A stretch of DNA of 53,187 nt from an uncultured Bacteroidota bacterium (GCA_902561795.1 CACERG010000012.1:1-53187); one strand, 5' to 3'; shown: positions 45,019 through 53,187, counted from the stretch's first letter. The notes: generated by a model not told the origin, from the sequence alone. Program-made: numbers and translations.

Positions 45019-45576
45019 TTATTTAAACCAGCAAACTTTATCTTCATATGAGCCTGGTATTCGTTTTGTTACTTTTTTATCATAATGCCCCATGTAAAAA
45101 ATTCCTAAGCACTTTTCACCTTCTTTAAGTTTGATAAATTCGTGAACATAATGAATAAGTTTAGAGGAACTCCAATATGAACCGATATTTAATTCAGAAG
45201 ATACTAGCCACATATTTTGAACGGCCATGCTAACTGATGCAATTTCCTCCCATTCAGGAATTGAATTCAAAGGATCTCTTTGCATACATATTAATATTAT
45301 TGCAGAAGATCTTTTTATATTTTTACTTAAACTTTCAAATTTAAATTCAGAGAATTTTGTAGTTGTATTTTTATATTTTTCAGACAAGAACTTACCAAAC
45401 TCATTTTTATAATCATTTTGTAAAACTTTAAATCTCCATGGTTCGGTTTTTTTGTGTGTTGGTGCAAAATTAGCTGCTTTAAGAATGAGTTTTATATCTT
45501 CATTTTTAATGGGCCTATCATTGTATTGTTTAGGAAAAATTGATCTTCTTGCCTCAATTGTTTCAAATAATCTCAT
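45019..45576 (-). CDS. Nitroreductase family FMN-dependent oxidoreductase
   Basis: The protein (185 aa) has the nitroreductase features: LFETIEARRSIFPKQYNDRP (phosphate-binding Arg residues for FMN), LILKAANFAPTHKKTEPWRF, IPEWEEIASVSMAVQNMWLVS and a late GHYDKK. It reduces nitro compounds or quinones with NAD(P)H; the physiological substrate is not known. The frame opens at TTG 45582, but ATG 45576 gives the standard start. It is preceded by a 193-base AT-rich gap (44826-45018, no feature seen) that separates it from exbB. Confidence 0.88.
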   Translation of the reverse strand: MRLFETIEARRSIFPKQYNDRPIKNEDIKLILKAANFAPTHKKTEPWRFKVLQNDYKNEFGKFLSEKYKNTTTKFSEFKFESLSKNIKRSSAIILICMQRDPLNSIPEWEEIASVSMAVQNMWLVSSELNIGSYWSSSKLIHYVHEFIKLKEGEKCLGIFYMGHYDKKVTKRIPGSYEDKVCWFK

Positions 45577-45611
45577 AATCAACTAATTTGTTTAATAAAA
45601 TATTTGGTTAG

Positions 45612-45701
45612 CAGAGAGGAAGGGATTCGAACCCTCGATTCCAATGCAATTGGAATACACACTTTCCAGGCGTGCGCCTTCGACCACTCGGCCACCTCTC
45701 T
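45612..45701 (-). tRNA. tRNA-Ser (anticodon GGA)
   Basis: Read on the minus strand, a 90-nt cloverleaf begins AGAGAGG (45701) and ends CCTCTCT plus discriminator G (45612). The anticodon stem CACGC/GTGTG encloses CTGGAAA, giving anticodon GGA for codons UCC/UCU. The D-arm is GCC...GGC. A long variable arm TTCCAAT/ATTGGAA with a 3-nt loop and the GGTTCGAATCC T-arm are typical for class II tRNA-Ser. CCA is not encoded. It lies between the nitroreductase and tatD genes. Confidence 0.95.
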
Positions 45702-45725
45702 ATATTTATCCTAAAATATGATAAA

Positions 45726-46505
45726 TTATTTAAAATCAACCTTTTTAAAAATATCCATGGCATTTTTTGTAGTGATTCTGGCGATTTCTTCAACTGAGAT
45801 ATTAAAACAATCAGATACTTTTTTTAGAATCATTGTCAAATGTGAACTCTCATTACGTTTCCCTCTTAAAGGGGTTGGTGATAAATAAGGAGAGTCTGTT
45901 TCTAAAACAATTGACTCCAAAGGAAGCTTTTTTATGAATTGATCAATTCTTCCATTTTTATATGTTACTACTCCTCCAATACCTAACTTAAAATTTAAAC
46001 TTATTGCTTTATTAGCCTGTTTGATTGATCCAGTAAAACAATGAAAAATTCCAAAAAGTTTTTCAGATTTAAATTGATCTAAAATTTCAAAAATTTCGTC
46101 AAATGCCTCCCTACAATGAATTACTATTGGCAATTTGTGGTCAATTGCCAGTTGAATTTGTTTTTGGAAAGCATCTTGTTGCTGTTTTAAAAAACTCTTA
46201 TCCCAATATAAATCAATTCCAATTTCACCAATTGCGCAGAAGTTTTTCGATTTCAACAAATTAGACACCAAATTTAATTCCTCATTAAAATCTTCCTTTA
46301 CATAGCAAGGATGTAATCCTGCCATCAAATGAATTTTGTTTGGATATTGTTCCTTGAGATCAAACATCCTTTTAAAATATTTACTACTGATTGCAGGTAT
46401 AAAAAAATGATTTACACCGACTGATATTGCTCTATCAATAACTTGATTTCTATCTTTATCAAAAGCTTCTAGATACAAATGAGTATGTGTGTCAATTAGA
46501 TGCAC
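45726..46505 (-). CDS. tatD: TatD family metal-dependent DNase
   Basis: The protein (259 aa) is an amidohydrolase-fold nuclease. Metal-binding motifs are present: LIDTHTHLYL (3-12), GEIGIDLYWDKS (Glu and Asp), LPIVIHCREAFDE, GIFHCFTGS and LETDSPYLSPTPLRGKRNE. TatD proteins act as 3'-5' DNA/RNA exonucleases in repair or turnover. The start is GTG at 46505, which gives MHLIDTHTHLY, the position expected in the family; no in-frame ATG is near. It is divergent from the retropepsin-like gene, with tRNA-Ser 24 bases downstream. Confidence 0.94.
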   Translation of the reverse strand: MHLIDTHTHLYLEAFDKDRNQVIDRAISVGVNHFFIPAISSKYFKRMFDLKEQYPNKIHLMAGLHPCYVKEDFNEELNLVSNLLKSKNFCAIGEIGIDLYWDKSFLKQQQDAFQKQIQLAIDHKLPIVIHCREAFDEIFEILDQFKSEKLFGIFHCFTGSIKQANKAISLNFKLGIGGVVTYKNGRIDQFIKKLPLESIVLETDSPYLSPTPLRGKRNESSHLTMILKKVSDCFNISVEEIARITTKNAMDIFKKVDFK

Positions 46506-46573
46506 AGATGGTCTATTTTCATCAAAATTAATTAAAGTGATTTAATCATACTTTTTAAATTTTAAAACTTAAA

Positions 46574-46581
46574 TATATTTG
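46574..46581 (+). promoter_or_regulatory. Bacteroidota -7 promoter element for the retropepsin-like gene
   Basis: TATATTTG exactly matches TAnnTTTG and ends 8 bases before the ATG at 46590. Transcription would start a few bases before or at the start codon. A -33 element is not clear. Confidence 0.5.
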
Positions 46582-46589
46582 TTAATATA

Positions 46590-47009
46590 ATGAGGAAAAT
46601 CTTTTCAAAACTCAAGGTTTTAAAAACTAAGCATGTTTTATGCAAAGCATGGATAAATGGAAAAAAGGCTAAACTTTTAATTGATACTGGTGCCTCAAAC
46701 AGCTGCATTAATTCTGTTCTTCAGGATCATTTTGAATTACAAAAATATGGAGAGCCTTTTCAAGCTTCAGGAGCAAGCGAAGGAAAAATGGAAGCTATAA
46801 TGACACTTAACTGTAATATCAAACTTGGAAGAAATTTTAAAGGCAAACAAGCTTTCGTATTACTAGATCTTAGTCATGTAAATGATACATTAAATTCTCA
46901 AGGAGTTGAAAAAATTGACGGCGTTATTGGTGCTGATTTTTTGAAAGAAAATAATGCAATTATTGACTATGGTCAAAGAAAATTATTCCTACAACTCGAA
47001 AGCTTTTAA
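46590..47009 (+). CDS. Retropepsin-like aspartic protease, single domain
   Basis: The protein (139 aa) has the clan AA signature [12 protein letters not shown] with catalytic Asp32, a central beta-rich region ([10 protein letters not shown] region) and a C-terminal [17 protein letters not shown], the usual hydrophobic-Gly ending of the family. Retropepsins act as dimers, each monomer giving one Asp. There is no signal peptide or membrane helix, so it is cytoplasmic. Its substrate is unknown. The gene is divergent from tatD and overlaps the 3' end of the convergent sucB by 21 bases. Confidence 0.85.
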   Translation: MRKIFSKLKVLKTKHVLCKAWINGKKAKLLIDTGASNSCINSVLQDHFELQKYGEPFQASGASEGKMEAIMTLNCNIKLGRNFKGKQAFVLLDLSHVNDTLNSQGVEKIDGVIGADFLKENNAIIDYGQRKLFLQLESF

Positions 47010-48200
47010 AGGGTCACCATCCATAAGCAATTCTTCTGGAGATTCCAGTGCCTCTTTAATTGCAACCAAAAAACCAACAGATTCACGACCATCTATTATC
47101 CTATGATCATATGAAAGTGCTAAATACATCATAGGACGAACAACCACTTTATCATCTATAACAACAGGACGCTTAATGATGTTGTGCATTCCTAATATAC
47201 CTGATTGAGGTGGATTTATAATTGGTGTGGATAGCATTGATCCAAATACACCTCCATTAGAAATTGTAAAAGTTCCTCCTGTCATATCGTCTACAGTAAT
47301 TTTACCCTCACGTGCCTTAGTTGCTAAATGAGAAATTTCCTTCTCAATTCCAGAAAAGCTCAACAATTCAGCATTACGAACTACTGGTACCATTAGACCC
47401 TTTGGTCCTGAAACAGCAACACTTATATCACAATAATCATAGGAAATTTTGTGATCTCCATCCATCATTGAATTAACATCTGGAAAAAGTTTAAGTGCTC
47501 TTACAACAGCTTTGGTAAAAAAGCTCATAAAGCCGAGTTTTACATTATGGTTTTTTTGGAAATTATCTTTAAATTTATTTCGAATTTTAAACACTGCATC
47601 CATGTCAACATCATTAAAAGTGGTCAACATAGCAGTTTCATTTTTAGCTTCTACTAATCGCTCTGCAACTTTTCTTCTGAGCATTGAAAGTTTTTCACGA
47701 TTTTGTTGACGCTCACCCCATTCAGGTTTAGACCCCATTGATGGAATTGCATTTAATGCGTCGTTTTTAGTAATCCTACCTCCTCTTCCAGAACCTTTTA
47801 TGTCACTAGAATTAATACCTCTTTCATCAATAATTTTTTTAGCAGCGGGTGAGGGTGTTTGTGCAGCATAGTTATTTGGAATTGAGGTCGCTTCACTTAT
47901 TTCTTTATCAGTTTCTAAATTTTTCTCAGAAGATTCTATATTATCGTTCGTCTTATTGCCCTTTCCGTCAGTATCAATTAGACAAACGATTGCCCCCACA
48001 GAAACTGCGTCTCCCTCCTCGGCCTTGAGGGTTATTGTTCCGCTAACTTCTGCAGGCAGTTCAAGAGTTGCTTTATCAGAATCTACTTCAGCAATTGCTT
48101 GATCTTTTTCAACATAATCACCATTACTGACAAGCCATTGAGCAATTTCAACTTCAGTAATTGATTCTCCGGGAGAGGGAACTTTCATTTCTAAAATCAT
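46989..48200 (-). CDS. sucB: 2-oxoglutarate dehydrogenase E2, dihydrolipoyl succinyltransferase
   Basis: The 403-residue protein has one lipoyl domain with the lipoyl Lys43 in [14 protein letters not shown] (38-51), a flexible linker (about 78-115), a small E3-binding domain ([27 protein letters not shown]) and the catalytic domain ending with the [13 protein letters not shown] motif (active-site His). It transfers the succinyl group to CoA in the TCA cycle. It lies 6 bases after sucA. E3 is not in the window. Confidence 0.96.
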   Translation of the reverse strand: MILEMKVPSPGESITEVEIAQWLVSNGDYVEKDQAIAEVDSDKATLELPAEVSGTITLKAEEGDAVSVGAIVCLIDTDGKGNKTNDNIESSEKNLETDKEISEATSIPNNYAAQTPSPAAKKIIDERGINSSDIKGSGRGGRITKNDALNAIPSMGSKPEWGERQQNREKLSMLRRKVAERLVEAKNETAMLTTFNDVDMDAVFKIRNKFKDNFQKNHNVKLGFMSFFTKAVVRALKLFPDVNSMMDGDHKISYDYCDISVAVSGPKGLMVPVVRNAELLSFSGIEKEISHLATKAREGKITVDDMTGGTFTISNGGVFGSMLSTPIINPPQSGILGMHNIIKRPVVIDDKVVVRPMMYLALSYDHRIIDGRESVGFLVAIKEALESPEELLMDGDPLKAFEL

Positions 48201-48206
48201 GATACT

Positions 48207-51005
48207 TTATTTTTTAATTTTTCTAATAAAATTATCTTTTGTTTTGTCAAAAACGTAGTCGATAACCTCTTTGTGACGCTTACTAAATCTTGTTGAGCTT
48301 CCAGCAGCAGGCGAACCATACATTCTTCTACTTGCTACCCTCATCATTTTAACATCTGGTAAATGAAGTAACAAGTGGCTCCAAGCACCCATATTTCTTG
48401 GTTCCTCCTGAGCCCAAACAAAATCTTTAGAGTGCTTATACTTTGAAATTAAATCTTTAATTTCTTTATCGGGTAATGGAAATAATTGTTCGATTCTAAT
48501 TAAAGCGACATTATTCTCTCTTTTTCTTATTCTTCTTTCTTCAAGTAGATCGTAATAAAATTTTCCTGTGCAAAAAACAACAGTTTCAACAAATTTAATA
48601 TCAACCTTAAAGTCATCAATTGTAGTTTTAAAACTTGAATTTATAAAATCGTCTATATTAGAGATTGCCATTGGATGACGGAGAAGACTTTTTGGAGAAA
48701 AAATAATTAATGGTTTTCTATATTTTGCTTTAAGTTGACGTCTTAATACGTGGAACAGGTTTGCAGGAGTCGTACAATTAACTATAAACATATTGTCTTT
48801 AGCACACATTTGTAAATATCTTTCAACTCTAGCTGAAGAATGTTCAGCTCCCTGACCTTCATAACCGTGCGGCAAAAGTAAAACTATACCATTTTGTAAT
48901 TTCCATTTATCCTCCGCTGAAGTTATGTATTGATCAATAATTATTTGTGCTCCATTTGAAAAATCTCCAAATTGGGCTTCCCAAATTGTTAATGAATTAG
49001 GACTTGTCATCGAGTAACCATAATCATAACCTAAGACTCCATACTCAGATAATAAAGAATTAAAAATTCTGAATCTACCTTGTTCTTTGTCAATATTATT
49101 TAGAAGAATAATTTCTTCCTCAGAATCCTCATCAACTAAAATGGCATGACGATGTGAAAATGTACCTCTTTCTACATCCTGTCCAGAGAGTCTTATGTCA
49201 TGCCCTTCTAATAACAAAGTTCCATATGCAAGAAGTTCTCCCATAGCCCAGTCCAAAGTTTTTAAATCAAAAAACATTTTTTTTCTTTCAGAGATAACTT
49301 TTTCAGCCTTTCTTAAAAATTTCTTAGTGCTAGGTAGATTTGAGATTGCATTGGCAACTTTTTCAAGAGATTTCCTGTCAACTTTTGTAGTTACGTATTT
49401 TTTCATCGCAAACTCATCAACTCTCTCTAAATATGGTGCTATGTTTTTCCATTCATCATACATAAAAGGATTAATAAAAGTTTTACTTACTTTTCTTGAG
49501 TCTTCAAGATTTTTTTCCAGAAATTCCTTGTATTCTTTTTCTAAAGATTTTATATGAGTTTTTTCAATTATACCCTCCTCAATTAATTTTTTTGCGTATA
49601 TATCTCTACAATTTAGATGTTTAGAAATATTTTTATAAAGTTTAGGCTGTGTGAATCTGGGCTCGTCTCCTTCGTTATGACCATATTTTCTGTAACCAAG
49701 AAGGTCAATAAACACATCGCTTTTAAACTTCATTCTATAATTTAAAGCAAAAAGGACTGCATGAATCACCGCCTCTACATCGTCTGCATTAACATGCATA
49801 ACAGGAGATAATGTAACTTTCCCAACATCTGTGCAGTATGTACTTGATCGTGCATCTAAATAATTTGTTGTAAAACCTATTTGGTTATTAACAATTATAT
49901 GAATAGTTCCACCTGTTGAATATCCTTTTAGAGCTGCCATTTGAACTATTTCATATGCAAGTCCCTGTCCCGCGATTGCCGCGTCACCATGTACAAGTAT
50001 TGGGAGTACTTTAGAAGTATCACCTGAATGGTTATTATCGAGTTTTGCTCTTGCAATTCCTTGGACAACAGCTCCTACTGTTTCTAAATGTGAAGGATTT
50101 GGAGCAAGGCTTATATTAATTTGTTTTCCATCATTATTTGGGTCTATTTTTGAAGTCCACCCTAGATGATATTTCACATCACCATCAAATACTTCGTCAT
50201 CATAATCTTTACCATCAAACTCACTGAAAATATCTTTTGTTGATTTTCCAAAAATATTTGCTAGAGTATTCAATCTTCCTCTATGAGCCATTCCCATTAC
50301 AAATTCTTCAACACCCAAATTATCAGCTTCTAAAATTAGGGCATCAAGTGCGGGAATCAGTGACTCACCTCCTTCTAAAGAAAATCTTTTTTGACCAACA
50401 TACTTAGTATGTAAAAAGTTTTCAAAACTTACTGCTTGATTCAATTTTTTTAAAATATTTTTTTTGTTTTCTACTGAAAATTCTGGATGGTTATCATTTA
50501 CATTCAGTCTTTGCTGAATCCAATTAACTCTTTCTGGATTCCTAATATACATGTACTCTACACCAATCGAGCTGCAATAAATTCTTTGTAAGTGTTTTAT
50601 AATGTCATTTAAAGAACTTGGACCAATTCCCATTATTTCACCCGCATTAAATATAATTGACAGGTCTTCATTTGAAAGTCCAAAATTCTCAATATCTAAT
50701 GTTGGCTGATATTTTCGACGTTCCCTTACCGGATTTGTTCTAGTAAACAAGTGACCTCTAGTTCTGTATCCGTCAATTAGTTTAACTACTTTAAATTCTT
50801 TCTGTAAGTGTTCGGGTATTTCAACATTTTTAGTTTCATTTGAAGCTATCAATTCATTTATTTCATTACTTTCCAAACCAAAATCGAAGCCTTGAAAAAA
50901 AGCTCTCCAGCTAGGCTCAACTTTGTCTGGATCTTGCAAATATTGGTCATACAAATCAGCAAAATATGCTGTATGAGCAGTGTTCAGGAATGAATAATTA
51001 TCCAT
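48207..51005 (-). CDS. sucA: 2-oxoglutarate dehydrogenase E1
   Basis: The protein (932 aa) has the E1o features: an N-terminal tail with YFADLYDQYLQDPDKVEPSW, HRGRLNTLANIFGKS, the thiamine-diphosphate region HGDAAIAGQGLAYE with IIVNNQIGFTT, and the C-terminal transketolase-like domain (YDYGYSMTSPN, PHGYEGQGAEHSSAR). It decarboxylates 2-oxoglutarate and passes succinyl to the lipoyl of E2. A perfect TAnnTTTG element lies upstream. It heads the sucA-sucB operon. Confidence 0.97.
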   Translation of the reverse strand: MDNYSFLNTAHTAYFADLYDQYLQDPDKVEPSWRAFFQGFDFGLESNEINELIASNETKNVEIPEHLQKEFKVVKLIDGYRTRGHLFTRTNPVRERRKYQPTLDIENFGLSNEDLSIIFNAGEIMGIGPSSLNDIIKHLQRIYCSSIGVEYMYIRNPERVNWIQQRLNVNDNHPEFSVENKKNILKKLNQAVSFENFLHTKYVGQKRFSLEGGESLIPALDALILEADNLGVEEFVMGMAHRGRLNTLANIFGKSTKDIFSEFDGKDYDDEVFDGDVKYHLGWTSKIDPNNDGKQINISLAPNPSHLETVGAVVQGIARAKLDNNHSGDTSKVLPILVHGDAAIAGQGLAYEIVQMAALKGYSTGGTIHIIVNNQIGFTTNYLDARSSTYCTDVGKVTLSPVMHVNADDVEAVIHAVLFALNYRMKFKSDVFIDLLGYRKYGHNEGDEPRFTQPKLYKNISKHLNCRDIYAKKLIEEGIIEKTHIKSLEKEYKEFLEKNLEDSRKVSKTFINPFMYDEWKNIAPYLERVDEFAMKKYVTTKVDRKSLEKVANAISNLPSTKKFLRKAEKVISERKKMFFDLKTLDWAMGELLAYGTLLLEGHDIRLSGQDVERGTFSHRHAILVDEDSEEEIILLNNIDKEQGRFRIFNSLLSEYGVLGYDYGYSMTSPNSLTIWEAQFGDFSNGAQIIIDQYITSAEDKWKLQNGIVLLLPHGYEGQGAEHSSARVERYLQMCAKDNMFIVNCTTPANLFHVLRRQLKAKYRKPLIIFSPKSLLRHPMAISNIDDFINSSFKTTIDDFKVDIKFVETVVFCTGKFYYDLLEERRIRKRENNVALIRIEQLFPLPDKEIKDLISKYKHSKDFVWAQEEPRNMGAWSHLLLHLPDVKMMRVASRRMYGSPAAGSSTRFSKRHKEVIDYVFDKTKDNFIRKIKK

Positions 51006-51034
51006 GTAGTTGAGTCAGTACAAATTCTTGATTA

Positions 51035-51042
51035 CAAAATTA
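51035..51042 (-). promoter_or_regulatory. Bacteroidota -7 promoter element for sucA
   Basis: On the minus strand TAATTTTG matches TAnnTTTG. It lies 29 bases before the sucA ATG, so the leader would be about 20 to 25 bases. No clear -33 TTTG was found. Confidence 0.4.
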
Positions 51043-51153
51043 CAATTTTTGCCTTAAGTGTCTTTGGATTTGAATAAAAATAGTTTTCCTAGACAAATTT
51101 TATTTAAAAACGAAATAGAATAGTGAAGAACTTTTCTAAAAATCAGGTTTTCA

Positions 51154-51192
51154 AATGCAAACATTTTAATACCTTTTCTACATGTTTGCATT
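51154..51192. promoter_or_regulatory. 11-bp inverted repeat spanning the umuC start
   Basis: The arms AATGCAAACAT (51154-51164) and ATGTTTGCATT (51182-51192) are exact reverse complements with a 17-base spacer. The second arm begins with the umuC ATG. A promoter-like TACCTTTT (51170-51177) lies in the spacer. It could be a repressor operator for SOS-type control or, if transcription starts upstream, an RNA hairpin that covers the start codon. The length is unlikely by chance. Confidence 0.5.
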
Positions 51193-52441
51193 AGTAGATT
51201 GTAATAACTTTTATGCGTCGTGTGAGCGTGTTTTTCAGCCACAGTGGGAAGGAAAACCCATTGTAATCCTTTCAAATAATGATGGTTGTGTTATTGCTCG
51301 AAGCAACGAAGCAAAAACATTGGGTATTCCCATGGGAGCTCCCGCTTTTAAATATCAGGTACAATTTAAAAGACAAGGGATAAAGGTTTTTTCATCCAAC
51401 TATCCCCTTTACGGCGACATGAGTAATCGGGTGATGTCTATATTGGAAAAGTTTACCCCAAATGTTGAGATCTACAGTATTGACGAAGCTTTTTTGGAAT
51501 TTAAGGGCTTTGATTTCTTTGATTTAGAAGGAGAAGGAATGAAAATGAAAAAACAGATCCAACAGTGGACAGGGATACCTATTTCAATAGGAATAGCTCC
51601 AAGTAAAGCTTTGGCAAAAATAGCTAACAAAATTGCTAAAAAATTTAGTTTAAATACAGGAGGTGTTTATTGTATTAATAATGAGAAAAAAAGAGTTAAG
51701 GCATTAAAATGGACAAAAATAGGTGACGTCTGGGGCATAGGACGCCAACACAAAAAACGGCTTGAATATTTAGGTATTGAAAATGCATGGCAATTCACTT
51801 TATTATCTGAAGACTGGATTAAAAAATATATGTCTGTGGTAGGAGTCCGAATAAAAAGAGATCTAATGGGTCTTCCTACCATTCAATTGGAGGAAATTCA
51901 ACCACCAAAAAAATGTATTGCCACTACCCGTAGCTTTGAGGGTACTATCAGTAACTTCTCGGATTTAGAAGAACGCATTTCAACATTTGCAAGTAGTTGT
52001 GCTGAAAAAATGCGAAAGCAGCAGAGTAGTTGCAGTACGATGTTAGTATTTATCAAGAGTGATCCTCACAAGAAAAATACTGTTCCCTATCAAAATAGCT
52101 ATATCCTTAATCTTCCTTACATAACAGATTCCAATATCATGCTAAGTAAATATGCAGTAATTGGACTAAAAAAAATTTTTAAAAAGGGTATTTCCTATAA
52201 AAAAGCGGGTGTAATGATTATGGGTCTTACTCCCACAACAAAACGTCAATTGAGCCTTTTTAACAACAATAATGTCAAACATATTTCTATAATGCAGAGT
52301 GTGGACAAAATTCATAAACGCTTTGGCCCACACAAAATAAAGCTAGCTAATCAAGACTTAAATCGCACTTGGAAAATGAAACAGCAATATTTATCAAATC
52401 GTTTTACAACAGAACTTAGTGAAATAATTACGGTAAAATAG
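51182..52441 (+). CDS. umuC: UmuC, catalytic subunit of DNA polymerase V
   Basis: The protein (419 aa) is a Y-family polymerase that bypasses DNA lesions with low fidelity. The catalytic acids are Asp6 (FALVDCNNFYASCERVF), Asp101 and Glu102 (YSIDEAFLEF). The DGCVIARSNEAK fingers motif, thumb and little-finger domains follow, and QLSLF (356-360) near the C-terminus matches a beta-clamp-binding motif. The protein has normal length. The ATG at 51182 lies in the inverted repeat. umuD follows 4 bases after its stop, the reverse of the common umuD-umuC order. The gene is divergent from sucA. Confidence 0.95.
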   Translation: MFALVDCNNFYASCERVFQPQWEGKPIVILSNNDGCVIARSNEAKTLGIPMGAPAFKYQVQFKRQGIKVFSSNYPLYGDMSNRVMSILEKFTPNVEIYSIDEAFLEFKGFDFFDLEGEGMKMKKQIQQWTGIPISIGIAPSKALAKIANKIAKKFSLNTGGVYCINNEKKRVKALKWTKIGDVWGIGRQHKKRLEYLGIENAWQFTLLSEDWIKKYMSVVGVRIKRDLMGLPTIQLEEIQPPKKCIATTRSFEGTISNFSDLEERISTFASSCAEKMRKQQSSCSTMLVFIKSDPHKKNTVPYQNSYILNLPYITDSNIMLSKYAVIGLKKIFKKGISYKKAGVMIMGLTPTTKRQLSLFNNNNVKHISIMQSVDKIHKRFGPHKIKLANQDLNRTWKMKQQYLSNRFTTELSEIITVK

Positions 52442-52445
52442 CCCT

Positions 52446-52877
52446 ATGCATAATCAGAAATTAGTTTTTTTTCATCCAAATCAAGAAAAGAAAAAAAGGA
52501 TGTATTTAGCAGAAGAAGGAATTTCTGCAGGATTTCCTTCCCCTGCTGATGATTTCAAAGAGTTAAGGATTAGTATTGATCAGGAGGTAGTTCGAAATGA
52601 AGAATCAACATTCTATGCGAGGGTCTCCGGAGAATCAATGCAAGGTGCAGGTCTTGACAATGGTGATCTTTTAGTAATTGATAGGAGTATAGAACCTCAA
52701 AATGATAGAATAGCTGTATGCTTTATTGACGGGGCTTTTACAGTAAAGCGACTTAAGGTAGAGGTCGATTGTGTATATCTTATGCCTGAAAATAAAAATT
52801 ATAAGCCGATAAAAGTTAATGCAGAGGATGAATTAGTTATTTGGGGCATTGTGACCCATGTTGTTAAAAAAGTGTAA
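52446..52877 (+). CDS. umuD: UmuD, self-cleaving subunit of DNA polymerase V
   Basis: The 143-residue S24 peptidase has the cleavage site Ala28-Gly29 in SAGFPSPADDF, nucleophile Ser64 in SGESMQGAG and general base Lys101 in FTVKRLK. These sit exactly four residues beyond the E. coli UmuD positions (24-25, 60, 97). There is no helix-turn-helix domain, so it is UmuD and not LexA. RecA-assisted cleavage should give UmuD', which activates UmuC. The stop of umuC lies 4 bases upstream, so the two are co-translated. Confidence 0.94.
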   Translation: MHNQKLVFFHPNQEKKKRMYLAEEGISAGFPSPADDFKELRISIDQEVVRNEESTFYARVSGESMQGAGLDNGDLLVIDRSIEPQNDRIAVCFIDGAFTVKRLKVEVDCVYLMPENKNYKPIKVNAEDELVIWGIVTHVVKKV

Positions 52878-52883
52878 ATCAAG

Positions 52884-53187
52884 TTATTCCATTAATACTT
52901 TATGAAAAAGTTTAGTTAGGAATGTGGCTAATTGGTCACTAGTTAAGTTAATATTAGATGTATGTGTGGCTAAAAAAAGTTCCGGTGGTGAGCCAACTAA
53001 CATAAAACTGAGAAGAAGAAACTCATACTTTTCTGTGAATGCTTTTATTTTTAAATCAGATTTTAGATCTCTATTTAAATTCTTTACTATAGTTTTAATT
53101 ATCTCACTTTGATAAGAACTCTGTCGTATTTGAGCTTGATTTAAAATATGAAACTGGATCATTTCTTTAGTTCCTATAAGGTCAAAA
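52884..53187 (-). CDS. Partial protein, possible C-terminal part of a TetR-type regulator
   Basis: The minus-strand frame is open to the window edge: beyond the Met at 53162 the residues FDLIGTKE continue in frame, so the 5' part is missing. The visible 100 residues are helical with no enzyme motif (for example EIIKTIVKNLNRDL and DQLATFLTKLFHKVL). The helical pattern and end resemble the ligand-binding domain of TetR/AcrR regulators, but no DNA-binding part is visible, so this is a guess. It is convergent with umuD, with stops 6 bases apart. Confidence 0.4.
   Translation of the reverse strand, partial: FDLIGTKEMIQFHILNQAQIRQSSYQSEIIKTIVKNLNRDLKSDLKIKAFTEKYEFLLLSFMLVGSPPELFLATHTSNINLTSDQLATFLTKLFHKVLME

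Noticed and set aside
45608-45793. 61-residue minus-strand frame over tRNA-Ser
   Set aside because: It contains the whole tRNA and the end of tatD, so it is a chance frame.
49195-49557. 120-residue plus-strand frame inside sucA
   Set aside because: Antisense to a strongly conserved E1 domain and of low-complexity composition; a shadow frame.
51054-51275. 73-residue minus-strand frame across the sucA-umuC gap
   Set aside because: Its first third is antisense to the well-supported umuC start, no family resemblance was seen and the frame has no regulatory signals.
51182-52877. Horizontal transfer of umuCD based on slightly higher GC
   Set aside because: By-eye GC of 37-40% in parts is similar to conserved stretches of sucA, so composition does not support a claim.
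1-53187. CRISPR array, IS element, prophage or attachment site
   Set aside because: No regularly spaced repeats, transposase, integrase or phage genes were seen; genes are housekeeping or metabolic.

Overview
The window is a piece of a low-GC (roughly 30% by eye) Bacteroidota chromosome, most probably a marine-type member of the Flavobacteriales. Four things point there. The promoters match the Bacteroidota -7 consensus TAnnTTTG and Shine-Dalgarno sequences are not evident. Small families typical of Bacteroidota occur (DUF4296, DUF4271, DUF3098). An ExbB / small membrane protein / ExbD / ExbD cluster lies beside rpoN. Mevalonate-pathway genes sit next to an RluB-type gene. The window is gene-dense (about 53 protein genes and one tRNA), with no IS element, prophage, CRISPR array or rRNA seen. 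No gap exceeds 200 bases.

Layout. 1-3.0 kb: the end of a GT2 glycosyltransferase, a processive-type GT2 and a polytopic mannosyltransferase-like protein, overlapping each other on the plus strand. 2.9-5.8 kb (minus): an RluB-like pseudouridine synthase with an altered catalytic motif, mevalonate kinase and diphosphomevalonate decarboxylase. 5.9-6.3 kb: TspO. 6.3-13.3 kb (minus): an alpha-glucan catabolic block (beta-phosphoglucomutase, GH65 phosphorylase, two exported GH13 enzymes, glycerophosphodiesterase) without SusC/SusD or an MFS transporter. 13.4-15.1 kb: ferredoxin, Nfu and Mrp, an Fe-S cluster block. 15.2-17.9 kb: a PhoB/PhoR-like two-component system, TrmB and an alkyltransferase-like protein. 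18-24 kb: LuxE-like adenylating enzyme, TyrRS, an epimerase, DUF4296 lipoprotein, dihydroorotase, polyprenol-phosphate GT2. 24-28.8 kb: DUF4271, HemD, Lrp/AsnC regulator, LeuRS.

28.9-31.5 kb is a plus-strand envelope/RNA block (FtsX, DUF3098, UppP, TruB). 31.5-35 kb is the complete de novo NAD operon nadA-nadB-nadC. 35-41.7 kb carries PyrH, Frr, an RND/MMPL exporter, AsnRS and sigma-54. 41.7-44.8 kb (minus) is the ExbB/ExbD energy-transducing cluster plus an outer-membrane barrel, separated by a clear terminator. 45-46.5 kb: nitroreductase, tRNA-Ser(GGA), TatD. 46.6-51 kb: a retropepsin-like protease and the 2-oxoglutarate dehydrogenase E1/E2 genes. 51.2-52.9 kb: umuC followed by umuD, in the unusual order, behind an 11-bp inverted repeat that includes the umuC start codon. 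The right edge cuts a possible TetR-type regulator.

I found no wholly new multi-gene system. The more interesting signals are local: the umuC inverted repeat with the umuC-umuD order, the RluB-like protein lacking its catalytic aspartate, the transporter-less glucan locus, the periplasmic CxxC insert in one ExbD, the Gln in the dihydroorotase metal motif, the cysteine-poor Mrp, the alkyltransferase-like protein, and promoter elements almost touching start codons. All functions are read from motifs and remembered family features, not from database searches.
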